DNA of 64,000 bases, taken from positions 3,410,001-3,474,000 of the forward strand of contig NZ_CP097263.1 in NCBI RefSeq assembly GCF_028622115.1, given 5' to 3'. The notes under the pieces were generated by a model that saw only the letters and a program-made list of their open reading frames with translations, did not search any database and was not told where the DNA came from. The position numbers and the translations under genes were made by a program. Shown here piece after piece: positions 40,328-49,204 of the stretch. Source of the DNA: Kutzneria chonburiensis (GTDB lineage Bacteria > Actinomycetota > Actinomycetes > Mycobacteriales > Pseudonocardiaceae). The first letter of the stretch is position 1; each line of letters opens with the position of its first letter.

Positions 40328-40375
40328 GTTCGTTCACTGAACCAACCGTAGCACGGGTCGGTTCAGTGAACGAAC
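40328..40375. promoter_or_regulatory. perfect 16-bp inverted repeat upstream of the NmrA-like gene
   Basis: GTTCGTTCACTGAACC at 40328-40343 is repeated exactly in reverse complement at 40360-40375, with 16 bases between. Each arm contains its own small dyad GTTCACTGAAC. It starts 41 bases upstream of the NmrA-like start and suits a dimeric or tetrameric repressor such as TetR. No such regulator gene lies in the window. Confidence 0.7.
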
Positions 40376-40383
40376 TATCCAGG

Positions 40384-41313
40384 TCAGAGGGTAGGCGTGG
40401 GGTTCACGGCGGACTGAGGAAGGCCGGAGCCGGCCACGCCCCACTTGCCGAGGATCCGGGCGTAGTCGCCGTCCTTGATCAGCTTGTTCACGGCGTCGCT
40501 GACCGCCTTGACCACCGGCGAGCCCTTGGCGGTGACGAAACCGACGGGCGTGGAACTGAACTGCCCGAGGAACTTCGTGTTGGGCACATGGGTCTCGTCG
40601 TACTTGAGGCTGAGCGTCGGTCCGAAGTAGACATCGACCTTGCCGTTGGCCAGCCCGAGCCAGATGGGCGCGGCGTCGGAGAACAGCTGCACGGTGTACG
40701 GCTTCTTACCGGCGGCGGCGCACTTGTCGGCGCCGGTGGTGAGGATCTGCTGGAACGTGGAGCCGGGGCTGGTGGCGACGGTCAGCCCGCACAGGTCCTG
40801 GAGCGTCTTGACGCTGCCCGGCCCGTGATCGGCGGGCCCGAGGAAGGACTGGCCGTCGGTGAGGTACGTGGCGAAGTCGACCACCTTCTCCCGCGCCGCG
40901 GTGACACCGAAGTTGTCCTGGCCCACGTCGTACTTGCCGTTCTGGACGCCGGGGATGATCGTCTCGAAGGTGCCGTTCTGCACGGTCCAGGTGATGCCGA
41001 GCACCTTGGCCACGGCATCCCGCAGATCCACGTCCACGCCGACGTTCTTGCCGTCGACGGTGCCGCCGTGCGGCAGGCCGGCCGTCCCGGGCGACAGGGT
41101 GGTGCCGAGCGTGAGCGACGTGGTCGACGGCGGCAGCTCGGCGTGCAGGGCGGGATCGGCCTTGACGGCCGACACGACGTCCTGCGTCGGAATCGACGGC
41201 GCGGTGGTGGCGGCCGGGTCCTCGGCGGTGGCCGACCCGCACGCGGTCAGCACAAAGGCCAGTGACACCAGGAGAAAACCCGATCTGCGCACGGTGGAGA
41301 GTCCTTCCGACAT
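40384..41313 (-). CDS. ABC transporter substrate-binding lipoprotein (polar amino acid type, SBP_bac_3)
   Basis: The 309-residue lipoprotein precursor starts at the ATG at 41313 and has a signal sequence ending in lipobox LTAC with Cys25. The mature part matches family 3 solute-binding proteins: GVDVDLRDAVAKVLGITWTV, NGKYDVGQDNFGVTAAREKV and VDFATYLTDGQ. These bind amino acids or related cations and, in actinomycetes, sulfur compounds. The start shares one base with the permease stop (TGATG). No ATPase gene is present. Confidence 0.92.
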   Translation of the reverse strand: MSEGLSTVRRSGFLLVSLAFVLTACGSATAEDPAATTAPSIPTQDVVSAVKADPALHAELPPSTTSLTLGTTLSPGTAGLPHGGTVDGKNVGVDVDLRDAVAKVLGITWTVQNGTFETIIPGVQNGKYDVGQDNFGVTAAREKVVDFATYLTDGQSFLGPADHGPGSVKTLQDLCGLTVATSPGSTFQQILTTGADKCAAAGKKPYTVQLFSDAAPIWLGLANGKVDVYFGPTLSLKYDETHVPNTKFLGQFSSTPVGFVTAKGSPVVKAVSDAVNKLIKDGDYARILGKWGVAGSGLPQSAVNPTPTL

Positions 41314-42299
41314 CAGGAGATGCCCGGCAGTTGCCGGAACAGCGGGAGATTGACCCGGGTGATCGTCCACAAGCGACGGTGGCCGCGCCGGCCGCGGGAG
41401 TAGAAGCGCTCGACGTAGTACTGCCCGATCGACAGCACGGTGGTGAGCAGGATGTACCAGATCGTCGCCACCAGCAGCAGCGGGATGATCAGGAAGTTCT
41501 GGTTGTAGATCAGCTGCACCGAGTACAGCAGGTCCTGCACGGCGATCACGCTGACAATGGACGTGGCCTTGAGCATGGCGATCAGCATGTTGCCGGTGGC
41601 CGGCACGATCGCCGGCATGGCCTGCGGCAACACGATCCGCCGGAAGATGCGCAGCGGCCCGATGCCCAGCGCCTGGGCGGCCTCGAGCTGACCGCGCTCG
41701 ACCGACAGGATGCCGCCACGGATGATCTCCGACGAGAACGCCGCCACGTCAAGGGTGAGGCCGACAAAGGCGGCGAGCAGACCGGTGAACAGGTGCGCCG
41801 TCTTGACCGTCACGAAGGTCGGCCCGAACGGAATGCCCAGCGACAGCTCGGGATACAGCGACGCGAGCTCGTACCAGAACAGCAGCTGCACGAGCGGCGG
41901 CACGGACCGGATCAGCCACACGTAGCCGAAACTCACCAGCCGCAGCACGGGATTGCGCGACAGCCGCATCACGGCGAGCACGGCGCCGAGCACGTAACCG
42001 CAGATCATCACCGCCGCGGTCAGCCACAGCGTCAGCACGAGCCCGTTCAGGACCGGCGCGGTGGTGAAGTACCGCCACACGACGGGCCACTGGAAGCGCG
42101 GGTTGGTGAACAGGGTCCGCACGGCCAGCGCGAGCAGCACGAGGACCACGGCGGCCGACACCCACTGGCCCGGCCGCCGCAGCGGCACCACCCGGTCCGA
42201 CGAAATTCTGTCGGACTCCGATTCTTCTTGCCGTGCAAGGGCAATCGGCGCATCGTCGGCACGCGTCACGAGGCCATCATGAGCGGCCACCGCGGTCAA
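41313..42299 (-). CDS. ABC transporter permease (HisM/GlnP type)
   Basis: The protein (328 residues from a TTG at 42299, or 318 from a GTG at 42269) has a hydrophilic N-terminus and five to six membrane segments. It carries the permease coupling motif ERGQLEAAQALGIGPLRIFR (EAA loop) and PAIVPATGNMLIAMLKATSI. It would import a polar amino acid or similar substrate together with the lipoprotein encoded next. It is divergent from the flavin monooxygenase pair, which may use the imported compound. The start codon is uncertain because no good ribosome site is visible. Confidence 0.9.
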   Translation of the reverse strand: MTAVAAHDGLVTRADDAPIALARQEESESDRISSDRVVPLRRPGQWVSAAVVLVLLALAVRTLFTNPRFQWPVVWRYFTTAPVLNGLVLTLWLTAAVMICGYVLGAVLAVMRLSRNPVLRLVSFGYVWLIRSVPPLVQLLFWYELASLYPELSLGIPFGPTFVTVKTAHLFTGLLAAFVGLTLDVAAFSSEIIRGGILSVERGQLEAAQALGIGPLRIFRRIVLPQAMPAIVPATGNMLIAMLKATSIVSVIAVQDLLYSVQLIYNQNFLIIPLLLVATIWYILLTTVLSIGQYYVERFYSRGRRGHRRLWTITRVNLPLFRQLPGIS

Positions 42300-42365
42300 C
42301 CGTCAATGACCGGTCACCGCGTCCCACGCAGTGGACGCGCCCCGCACACGACGTACGGTCGGATC

Positions 42366-43370
42366 ATGCCGAACCCCGGACTGCACCTCGCCGTGGAGAT
42401 CGACGGCGATGGCGCCCATCCCGCGGCGTCGCGACGCGCCGATCCGTTGGCCGTGTCGCGGCGGGTACGCGCAGTTGCCGCCATAGCCGAGAACGCCGGC
42501 TTCACACTGGCCACTGTGGACGATGAGCCGAGCAACAGCGGCATCGGCGCGGTGGAACGGGCCGCATTCATCGCCGCGGCGACCAGCACGCTGGGCATCG
42601 TGCCCACGGTGTCGACCACGTACACCGAGCCGTTCCACGTGTCGTCGCAGCTGGCCTCGATCGACCACATCTCGGTCGGCCGCGCGGGCTGGCTGGTCAG
42701 CGAGAGCACGGCCGCGGAAACGGCGCGGGCGTGGGGTCGGCCGCTGGTCGACGACACCCGCCGCGAGGCGCGCGACGCCACGCGGGTCGTCCGTGACCTC
42801 TGGGACTCGTGGGAGGACGACGCCGTCGTTCGCGACGTCGCCACGAGCCGCTATCTCGACCGAGATCGCCTGCACTACATCGACTTCGTCGGCGAGACGT
42901 TCTCCGTGAAGGGGCCGGCGATCGTGCCCCGGTCACCACAGGGCCAGCTCGTGGTTTTCGCGCCGGCCGACCTGCTGCCGCCCGAGCTCGTCGACGTCAC
43001 GCTGACCTCGGAGACCACACGCGCGGCCACACCGCTGACGTTCACCGAGATCGAGGTCGCCCTGTCCACGCCGCAGGCCACGGCCGGCGAGCGGATCGCT
43101 GAGCTCGGTCCGTGGCCGGAACGCGGCCGCCTGCGCTACGCCGGCTCGGCCGACGGGCTGGTCGCGTTGCTCACCGACCTGGCCGGGGCGGTGGACGGCG
43201 TGCGGCTGCATCCGTTGGTACTGAACGAGGATCTGGCCGTGCTGTCGCAGCTGGTCGTGCCGGCCCTCATCCGCGGCGGTGTCGCGGCGCGGCCGATACC
43301 CGGCGCCTCGCTGCGTACCACCCTCGGACTGCCCCGCCCGGTCAGCCGTTTCCAGGAGAGTGCCCGATGA
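42366..43370 (+). CDS. luciferase-like (LLM) flavin-dependent oxidoreductase, divergent
   Basis: The 334-residue protein starts at the ATG at 42366 (MPNPGLHLAVEIDGDGAHPA) and follows the LLM barrel pattern: AENAGFTLATVDDE, AAFIAAATSTLGIVPTVSTT, and SQLASIDHISVGRAGWLVSE for flavin contacts. It is shorter and more diverged than its neighbour, with weak conservation in the C-terminal third, so its own flavin chemistry is uncertain. It overlaps the next LLM gene (ATGA), implying a two-component function. Confidence 0.85.
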   Translation: MPNPGLHLAVEIDGDGAHPAASRRADPLAVSRRVRAVAAIAENAGFTLATVDDEPSNSGIGAVERAAFIAAATSTLGIVPTVSTTYTEPFHVSSQLASIDHISVGRAGWLVSESTAAETARAWGRPLVDDTRREARDATRVVRDLWDSWEDDAVVRDVATSRYLDRDRLHYIDFVGETFSVKGPAIVPRSPQGQLVVFAPADLLPPELVDVTLTSETTRAATPLTFTEIEVALSTPQATAGERIAELGPWPERGRLRYAGSADGLVALLTDLAGAVDGVRLHPLVLNEDLAVLSQLVVPALIRGGVAARPIPGASLRTTLGLPRPVSRFQESAR

Positions 43371-44701
43371 CCGACGTGCCCTACCCCGACGCCACCCTGC
43401 ACTTCGGCGTGTTCTTCCAGGGCGTGAACCACTGGACGATCTGGTCCGCGCCGGAAAGCGGTTCCCAGCTCGACCCCGCTTCGTTCCGGCGGGTCGCGCA
43501 GACCGCGGAGCGGGGCCTGTTCGATGCGTTCTTCCTGGGTGAGGGCCTGCGGCTGCGCGAGGTCGACGGCCGCATCCACGACCTGGACGTGGCCGGCCGG
43601 CCCGACGCGATCACCCAGCTGTCCGCGCTGGCCGCCGTGACCGACCGGATCGGCCTGGTCAGCACGTCCAACACCACCTTCAACGAGCCGGCCGACCTGG
43701 CCCGGCGGCTGTCCGGGCTGGACCTGCTGTCCGACGGGCGGGCCGGTTGGAACGTCGTGACCACCGACAACGCCTGGACCGGCGAGAACTTCCGGCGCGG
43801 CGGCTTCCTCGACCACGCCGACCGGTACCGCCGGGCCGAGGAGTTCGTCGTCGCCGCACGGGCGATCTGGGACGGCTGGACCGCCGACGGGCCCCAACGC
43901 GTACAGGTGCGCAGCAGCCAGTTCGACCTCGACCTGCTACCGCCGCTCCCCCGCAGCGCCCAGGGCCATCCGGTGATCTTCCGGGCCGGCGACTCGGCCG
44001 AGGGCCGGGACTTCGCCGCCCGTCACGCCGACGTCATCTTCTCCGCGCACGGCAACGACTTCGACGACGCGCTGGCCTTCGCCCAGGACATCCGCCGCCG
44101 GCTGCGCGCCGCCGGCCGGCCCGAGGACGACCTGCGCATCCTGCCCGGCACCGAGATCATCATCGGCGCCACCGAGGAGGAGGCTCGGGAGAAGGCCCGG
44201 TGGGTGCGGCTCCAGCAGGTCACCCCGGCCACCGCCCTCAACATCGCCGGTCTCGTCTGGGGTTTCGACCTCTCCGACCGCGACGCCGACGGCCCACTGC
44301 CCACCGAGGACCCCGTCATCGCCGAGAACACCGGCGCCTTCGGCGCCCGCCGCGTCGCCGACCCACGCGCCGTCGTCGACCGTTGGCGCGCCGAATCCGC
44401 CGCCCACAACTGGTCCCTTCGCGAGACCGCCATCGCCCTCGGCCCCCAGCGCGGTCACGTCGGCACCCCCGCCTCCCTCGCCGACAAGTTCACCCGCTTC
44501 GCCCGTTTCGGCGCCGTGCACGGCTTCAACATCACCCCGTACCTCATCCCCGACGGCCTCGACGACATCGTCACCCTGCTCGTGCCCGAGCTCCAGGAAC
44601 GCGGCGTGTACCGCACCTCCTACACCGGCACCACCCTCCGCGACCACCTCGGCCTACGAGCCCCGCTGACCCGCCGCGATCCGGTGGAACAGGCGTCATG
44701 A
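43367..44701 (+). CDS. LLM flavin-dependent monooxygenase of the NtaA/SnaA/DszA class
   Basis: The 444-residue protein has the class pattern FGVFFQGVNHWTIWSAPESG, FDAFFLGEGLRLREV, GLVSTSNTTFNEPADLARRL, the flavin-binding SDGRAGWNVVTTDN and GHPVIFRAGDSAEGRDFAAR. These enzymes use FMNH2 supplied by a separate reductase to oxidise chelators, sulfur heterocycles or similar compounds. No reductase gene is adjacent. With the divergent polar-compound importer and the coupled LLM partner it suggests an organosulfur or amine scavenging module. The gene ends six bases from the convergent eCIS effector. Confidence 0.92.
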   Translation: MTDVPYPDATLHFGVFFQGVNHWTIWSAPESGSQLDPASFRRVAQTAERGLFDAFFLGEGLRLREVDGRIHDLDVAGRPDAITQLSALAAVTDRIGLVSTSNTTFNEPADLARRLSGLDLLSDGRAGWNVVTTDNAWTGENFRRGGFLDHADRYRRAEEFVVAARAIWDGWTADGPQRVQVRSSQFDLDLLPPLPRSAQGHPVIFRAGDSAEGRDFAARHADVIFSAHGNDFDDALAFAQDIRRRLRAAGRPEDDLRILPGTEIIIGATEEEAREKARWVRLQQVTPATALNIAGLVWGFDLSDRDADGPLPTEDPVIAENTGAFGARRVADPRAVVDRWRAESAAHNWSLRETAIALGPQRGHVGTPASLADKFTRFARFGAVHGFNITPYLIPDGLDDIVTLLVPELQERGVYRTSYTGTTLRDHLGLRAPLTRRDPVEQAS

Positions 44702-44706
44702 AGCGC

Positions 44707-47700
44707 TCATTCGGTCAGCTGCTCGAACGTGGTGAGGACCTCGGGGATCGGGACACGGCCGCGGATCGCCTCGCCGGCCGGCGTGAATTCGATCGGCCAG
44801 GCGGTCATCATCCGCCGGGCGCCGAGGAAGGTGACATCGATGGAATAGGTCGCGACCCACTCGACCCGATTGTCGACGTACCTCATGATCAGGTAGTCCT
44901 GGTGCGCGAACCGCTGCGAGAACTGACGAGGGCGATTCGGCGTCACGACACGGAATATCTCGCCCTCGGCCGCGGTGGCGTTCAGCTCGCGCAGGTACAA
45001 CTCGATGCCGGAGTTCTGCAGCCGTTGGTTGATGAACGGGTGTCCCCGCAGGATGCTGTACGGACTCTCGAACCCGGTCCCCTGTCCCAATGCGTGCAAC
45101 CGCTGGTCGGTTGCCTCGTTCGGCAGACGGCCGTGCTCACGGGCCGAGAACTGCGCCCGCTCGTAGCCGGCCCGGCCGATGCCCCCGCCCAGCGTGGACT
45201 CGTGCCAGATCTCGCCGCCGACCTTCTCCCGCCACACGCGGCTGCCGTCCTCGAACTCCAGCACGGTGCCGGGCTGTGGAACCACGGACGCGACCACCTC
45301 CCAGTAGTTCGGGGCGTTGCGATCCTTGGACACCTCCAGCAGCCGGGCCTGCCGCGGCGCCACGCTGATCTCGTCGTACAGCCGCAGTCGGGTCAGCCTG
45401 GCCTGGAGCTCGGCGCGGCGGGCGACCGAGGCCGGATCCGTGGCTGACGCCAGAGCGGCCAGTTCACGCGCGAGCACCGGACGCCGGCTCAGAGCCTGCG
45501 CCTCGGTGACTGTTCCGGTCGGCTGTCGCAGCGGCGGAAGGTCGACGCGTGGTCTTGGCGTCGTTGGGGTAACGGTCGCGGGCACGGTGTTGACCGGCGT
45601 GCTGGCGGGCGTGGCTGCTGGAGTGGGTGCGGCTGCTGGAGTCGGTGTGGCGGCCGGGGTCGGACCTGCCTGGGCCGGCGAGGTCGGTGCTTCGGCCGGC
45701 GTAGGCACCGGGGTGGTCACTGACGGAGCCGGCGCTTCGCTGACCACCTCTGGAGCCACCGTCGCGACCGGGGCCTCGGCGGTGGGCGAATCCGGCGTCG
45801 GCGCCTGTGCCTCGCTCTCCGGTGCCGCGCTCGGCCGTGCGTAGTCGACGGTCGGCGCTCTGGTCGATGACAGCAGGATCTGCAGACCCACCGGGGTCTC
45901 CGTGCTGAGATCGCCGGGAACGGTGGCCCGCAAGCCCTCGACGTTGCTGAGGCCGATGGTGACGGCGGTGAGGCCCGCGACACCGGTGCGGCCGGTCCAG
46001 ACCAGCGACCGTCGCGCCCCCTGACCGAGCTGGAAGGAACTCTCCAGTGTCTCCGGACTGATGCCCGGCGCACGGTTCAGGGTCAACGAGTTCTGAAGCA
46101 GCACGGCGCTGCCGGCCACAAAGGTGTGGACGCCGCTGCCGGTCTGCAGGTAGGTCACGCCACTGGTGACCGCGGCGGGCGCGGCGGCATTGACGCCCCA
46201 CCGGGCCAACGGAGAAGTGAGGCCGGGAGCCAATGAGCTGACTCCGCCACCGAAGAAGCCCACGGTAAGTCCACCGACTCCGCCCCGAAGGGCAGCGTCG
46301 CCGCGGTCGAGCCCGGCCGGTGGGGCGAGCAGGCCGCCGGCGATGCCGCTCACCGCGTTGCCGCCGCCCTGGGCGATGCCGTTGCGGAGGAATGTCGTGC
46401 CCACGCTCAAGCCGACGGAGTCGGCGCCGAGCACAGTGGTGAGCCCCTTGGCCGTGCCACCACCGAGACCGGCGAGGAAGCCGGCCGAGCCGAGCCGATA
46501 CGCCTCGGCGCCGCCCAACCGCGCGGAGTCCGACACGCTGCGGCCGGAAAGCAGGCCGGTGCCGGTGCCTTCGACGAAACCGGCCGCGACTCCGCCGGTA
46601 CCAACCAGAGTGCCCGTTCCGAGAGCGGTGACCACGACGCTTGACGCACCTGTGATCCCGGCACCGGCAACCCAGCCGGCCACCACCGGGGCGGCCAGCA
46701 CCGCCGCCACCGACACGGCGACGGCGGTACTCACATCGCGGACGATCTCCGTCCCGGTCAGCAACGAGTTCAGCGCGGCATTGGACCGGTCGACGCCGGC
46801 CTGCACGATCCGTTGCGCCTCATCGGCCTTCTCCACGGCGGCGAACACAGCCTCGGCCATGTCCACCATGGACCCTGCCCTGTCGAACCGGGCCAGCGCA
46901 CCGGTCGACTCGGCGAGGGGGCCGGACATCTTTGCCTGCAACTGCTGGGGGGACTCTCCGGAAACCAGCCGCACCAGCCCGCCGACGAACCACTGGTCGT
47001 TGACGAAGGTCTGGATCTGGCCGTTGACCAGGTTCGTCGACGCGGTGTTCATACCGCGGGCCCGTCGGGCGGCGTCGGTCAGGCCCCGCAGCGCGTTGGC
47101 CCGCGCCCAGTCGGCGAGCTCCTGGGAGAACACCAGCAGCTCGCCGTGGTGCACAACGCATGCCTTGCCCGGAATCGGCGGGTAAGGACTGATCGATTCC
47201 AGGATCCGCAGGTTGGCCAGCACGCTGGCCTTGCTGGTCGGGTCGGCCGGCGTCAAGGCCTGCCGCAGCCGGGCGGTCTGCCGGTTCACGCGTGCCTCGG
47301 TCAGCGCGGTGGACAGTTGAGGTTGGAGGTCGCGCAGCTCCTGCTGGAGCAGCACGCGGTCGGCCGGGCTGACATCAGAACGCTGCAACCACGCGGCGAC
47401 CCGGTCGGCCTCGGCCCGGGCCTCAGCCAGGTCCTTGATCGGCGCTCTCCGGCCGTTCTCCAGCACGTGCGGCTTGTCGATCTCCGGCTCCGGTCCCAGC
47501 GGCGTGGGCCGGTACGCGCTGCGCCTGGCGTTGACGCCCCGACGGCGGCGATCGACCTCGGCCTGGATCAGAACCCGAGCGGCCAGCACCCGGTTCATCG
47601 CCTCGGTGCCGTTGGCCAGCTGCCGGTCCATCCAGTCATCGATGGCGGTCAGCTCGTCCAGCAGGTCGGACAGGCTGTACTGGCTGACCTCCGGCGTCGC

Positions 47701-48228
47701 CCCGCGGGCCCAGTCCTCCGGCGCCCAGGCAACGTAGGGTGCACTGGCGCTGGCCAACACCCCGAGTGCACCGATGCCTTGCCGCGCCTGGCTTTCCGCG
47801 TCGGCGGCGCTGGCGCTGCCGACGCCGCTCTGCTGCGCGGCGTGGACGAGTTCGTGCTCCAGCAACGCTTGCGGGATGTCCTGGCCCGGCGCGGTGGCAA
47901 TGCCGATGTCGCGACCGATCGTGAACCCCGCCGCACTCGCGGCCACGGCCGCCACCCGAACCCGCGGGCCAGTGTGCAGGCGCACGTCGCTGAGATCCTG
48001 GCCGGTGGCGCGCTCGACGCCGGCCCGCAGGCTGGCCGCGATCGGCGTTCCCGGGCCGTCCAAGGCATCCAACGCACCGGCGGCCAGCGCGTTGTTGCCG
48101 ACCGCCCGCCGCACGTCCCGTTCCGGCCGACGCGCCGGCGGGGCACCGCCGGCCTGCTGCGCCTGGTTCGCCGCCGGCGCCTTGGCCTGCACCTGCTGTC
48201 CCAACACCCGAGCCTCCACTGTGGTCAC
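44707..48228 (-). CDS. eCIS-core (DUF4157) domain protein, probable injected effector
   Basis: The 1173-residue protein starts at the GTG at 48228, overlapping the upstream stop (GTGA). Residues of about 45-150 form the eCIS-core/DUF4157 domain, with the zincin motif HELVH at 125-129 followed by AAQQSG. A helical middle follows, then a Gly/Ala-rich hydrophobic stretch near 496-556 (VAVSVAAVLAAPVVAGWVAG) that could cross a membrane. Residues of about 820-896 are a Pro/Ala/Thr linker. The last 277 residues form a separate domain (REKVGGEIWHESTLGGGIGR, GTGFESPYSILRGHPFINQR) that I do not recognise. This layout resembles polymorphic toxins and cargo of contractile injection systems. It closes the operon. 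Toxicity is inference. Confidence 0.88.
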   Translation of the reverse strand: MTTVEARVLGQQVQAKAPAANQAQQAGGAPPARRPERDVRRAVGNNALAAGALDALDGPGTPIAASLRAGVERATGQDLSDVRLHTGPRVRVAAVAASAAGFTIGRDIGIATAPGQDIPQALLEHELVHAAQQSGVGSASAADAESQARQGIGALGVLASASAPYVAWAPEDWARGATPEVSQYSLSDLLDELTAIDDWMDRQLANGTEAMNRVLAARVLIQAEVDRRRRGVNARRSAYRPTPLGPEPEIDKPHVLENGRRAPIKDLAEARAEADRVAAWLQRSDVSPADRVLLQQELRDLQPQLSTALTEARVNRQTARLRQALTPADPTSKASVLANLRILESISPYPPIPGKACVVHHGELLVFSQELADWARANALRGLTDAARRARGMNTASTNLVNGQIQTFVNDQWFVGGLVRLVSGESPQQLQAKMSGPLAESTGALARFDRAGSMVDMAEAVFAAVEKADEAQRIVQAGVDRSNAALNSLLTGTEIVRDVSTAVAVSVAAVLAAPVVAGWVAGAGITGASSVVVTALGTGTLVGTGGVAAGFVEGTGTGLLSGRSVSDSARLGGAEAYRLGSAGFLAGLGGGTAKGLTTVLGADSVGLSVGTTFLRNGIAQGGGNAVSGIAGGLLAPPAGLDRGDAALRGGVGGLTVGFFGGGVSSLAPGLTSPLARWGVNAAAPAAVTSGVTYLQTGSGVHTFVAGSAVLLQNSLTLNRAPGISPETLESSFQLGQGARRSLVWTGRTGVAGLTAVTIGLSNVEGLRATVPGDLSTETPVGLQILLSSTRAPTVDYARPSAAPESEAQAPTPDSPTAEAPVATVAPEVVSEAPAPSVTTPVPTPAEAPTSPAQAGPTPAATPTPAAAPTPAATPASTPVNTVPATVTPTTPRPRVDLPPLRQPTGTVTEAQALSRRPVLARELAALASATDPASVARRAELQARLTRLRLYDEISVAPRQARLLEVSKDRNAPNYWEVVASVVPQPGTVLEFEDGSRVWREKVGGEIWHESTLGGGIGRAGYERAQFSAREHGRLPNEATDQRLHALGQGTGFESPYSILRGHPFINQRLQNSGIELYLRELNATAAEGEIFRVVTPNRPRQFSQRFAHQDYLIMRYVDNRVEWVATYSIDVTFLGARRMMTAWPIEFTPAGEAIRGRVPIPEVLTTFEQLTE

Positions 48229-49148
48229 TTCGTCGGCGCGGCGGTGCGCTCCTTGAGGAACCTCTCGAACGCCGCATACGGCAGCCCGCGCAGGATGTGG
48301 ATCTCCGCGTACCCGATCGCCCTGCGGTGGTCGAACTTCCGGAAGTCCAGCTGCTCCACGCCCAGTGCCTTGATCGCCCACTGGAAGGACGGCCGGGACG
48401 GGCTGAGATACACCTTGATCGATGACGGGTCGAGCAGACCGTTGATCTGGTCCCTGACCTCGGCGGTGAACCGCTGTGGATCGCGGGCGAGGAAGCGCTG
48501 CACCGTGCTCTGCTCGTTCTCGACCATCTGCGCGTCGAACTCGAGCGAGTCGACCCTGCCGCCACCGGCGACGGGCGCGCGCGGCTCGTGCCACTCGAAC
48601 AGCAGGTTGTGGATCACCCGCATGTTCAGCTCGAACAGCTCCGTGTTGATGTCGAACATGACCTCGCGGGTCTCCGGCCGCAGCACCAGGTGGCCGAGTC
48701 CGGTCTCGATCGAGCCGATGCCCGGCGCGCCCGTGACCGCCGCGGTGGCCTCGAAGAACCGGATGTCGCGCAGCGCGGCCGGCGCGTACTTCCCGGACTG
48801 CAACGCGTAGCTGATGATGTCGTAGTAGTCGTGCCGCTCACGCACCGTCCGATACTGGCCGAAGGCCAGGTTCCTGGTGTTGGCGAACGCCGCGCGAAGG
48901 AACGTGTTCGTGGGCGACAGCCCGCGTTCCAGCCCCTGCTCGCGCCGGATCTCCCATTCCAGGCGATCGCCAACGGTCCAGTCCGACTCCGGCAACGAAC
49001 TCGGGTTGTCCCGGTCCCGTTGTTCGCCCAGCCACTGGTTGCCCAGCGCCCGCTGCACCGGATCGACCGCCGGCGCGGCCGGCGCGGTCACCGCCGGCGC
49101 CGCCGGCACCGCCGGCCGCACCGGCTCCACGCCCATCACCCGCTCCAC
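48225..49148 (-). CDS. eCIS-associated protein of unknown function
   Basis: The 307-residue protein starts at the GTG at 49148 after GGAGG; the ATG four codons on is an alternative. Its first 40 residues are an Ala/Pro-rich disordered lead (RPAVPAAPAVTAPAAPAVDP), then a soluble alpha/beta body (RLEWEIRREQGLERGLSPTN, NMRVIHNLLFEWHEPRAP, SSIKVYLSPSRPSFQW). I see no known catalytic motif. It is translationally coupled to the DUF4157 effector, so it may be that protein's chaperone, adaptor or loading factor, or an immunity protein; gene order favours an adaptor. Confidence 0.7.
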   Translation of the reverse strand: MERVMGVEPVRPAVPAAPAVTAPAAPAVDPVQRALGNQWLGEQRDRDNPSSLPESDWTVGDRLEWEIRREQGLERGLSPTNTFLRAAFANTRNLAFGQYRTVRERHDYYDIISYALQSGKYAPAALRDIRFFEATAAVTGAPGIGSIETGLGHLVLRPETREVMFDINTELFELNMRVIHNLLFEWHEPRAPVAGGGRVDSLEFDAQMVENEQSTVQRFLARDPQRFTAEVRDQINGLLDPSSIKVYLSPSRPSFQWAIKALGVEQLDFRKFDHRRAIGYAEIHILRGLPYAAFERFLKERTAAPTK

Positions 49149-49204
49149 TGCCGCCCCCTCCACCCCAGCGGGACGGGGGCCGAATCCCCCGTCCCGCACC
49201 GAAC

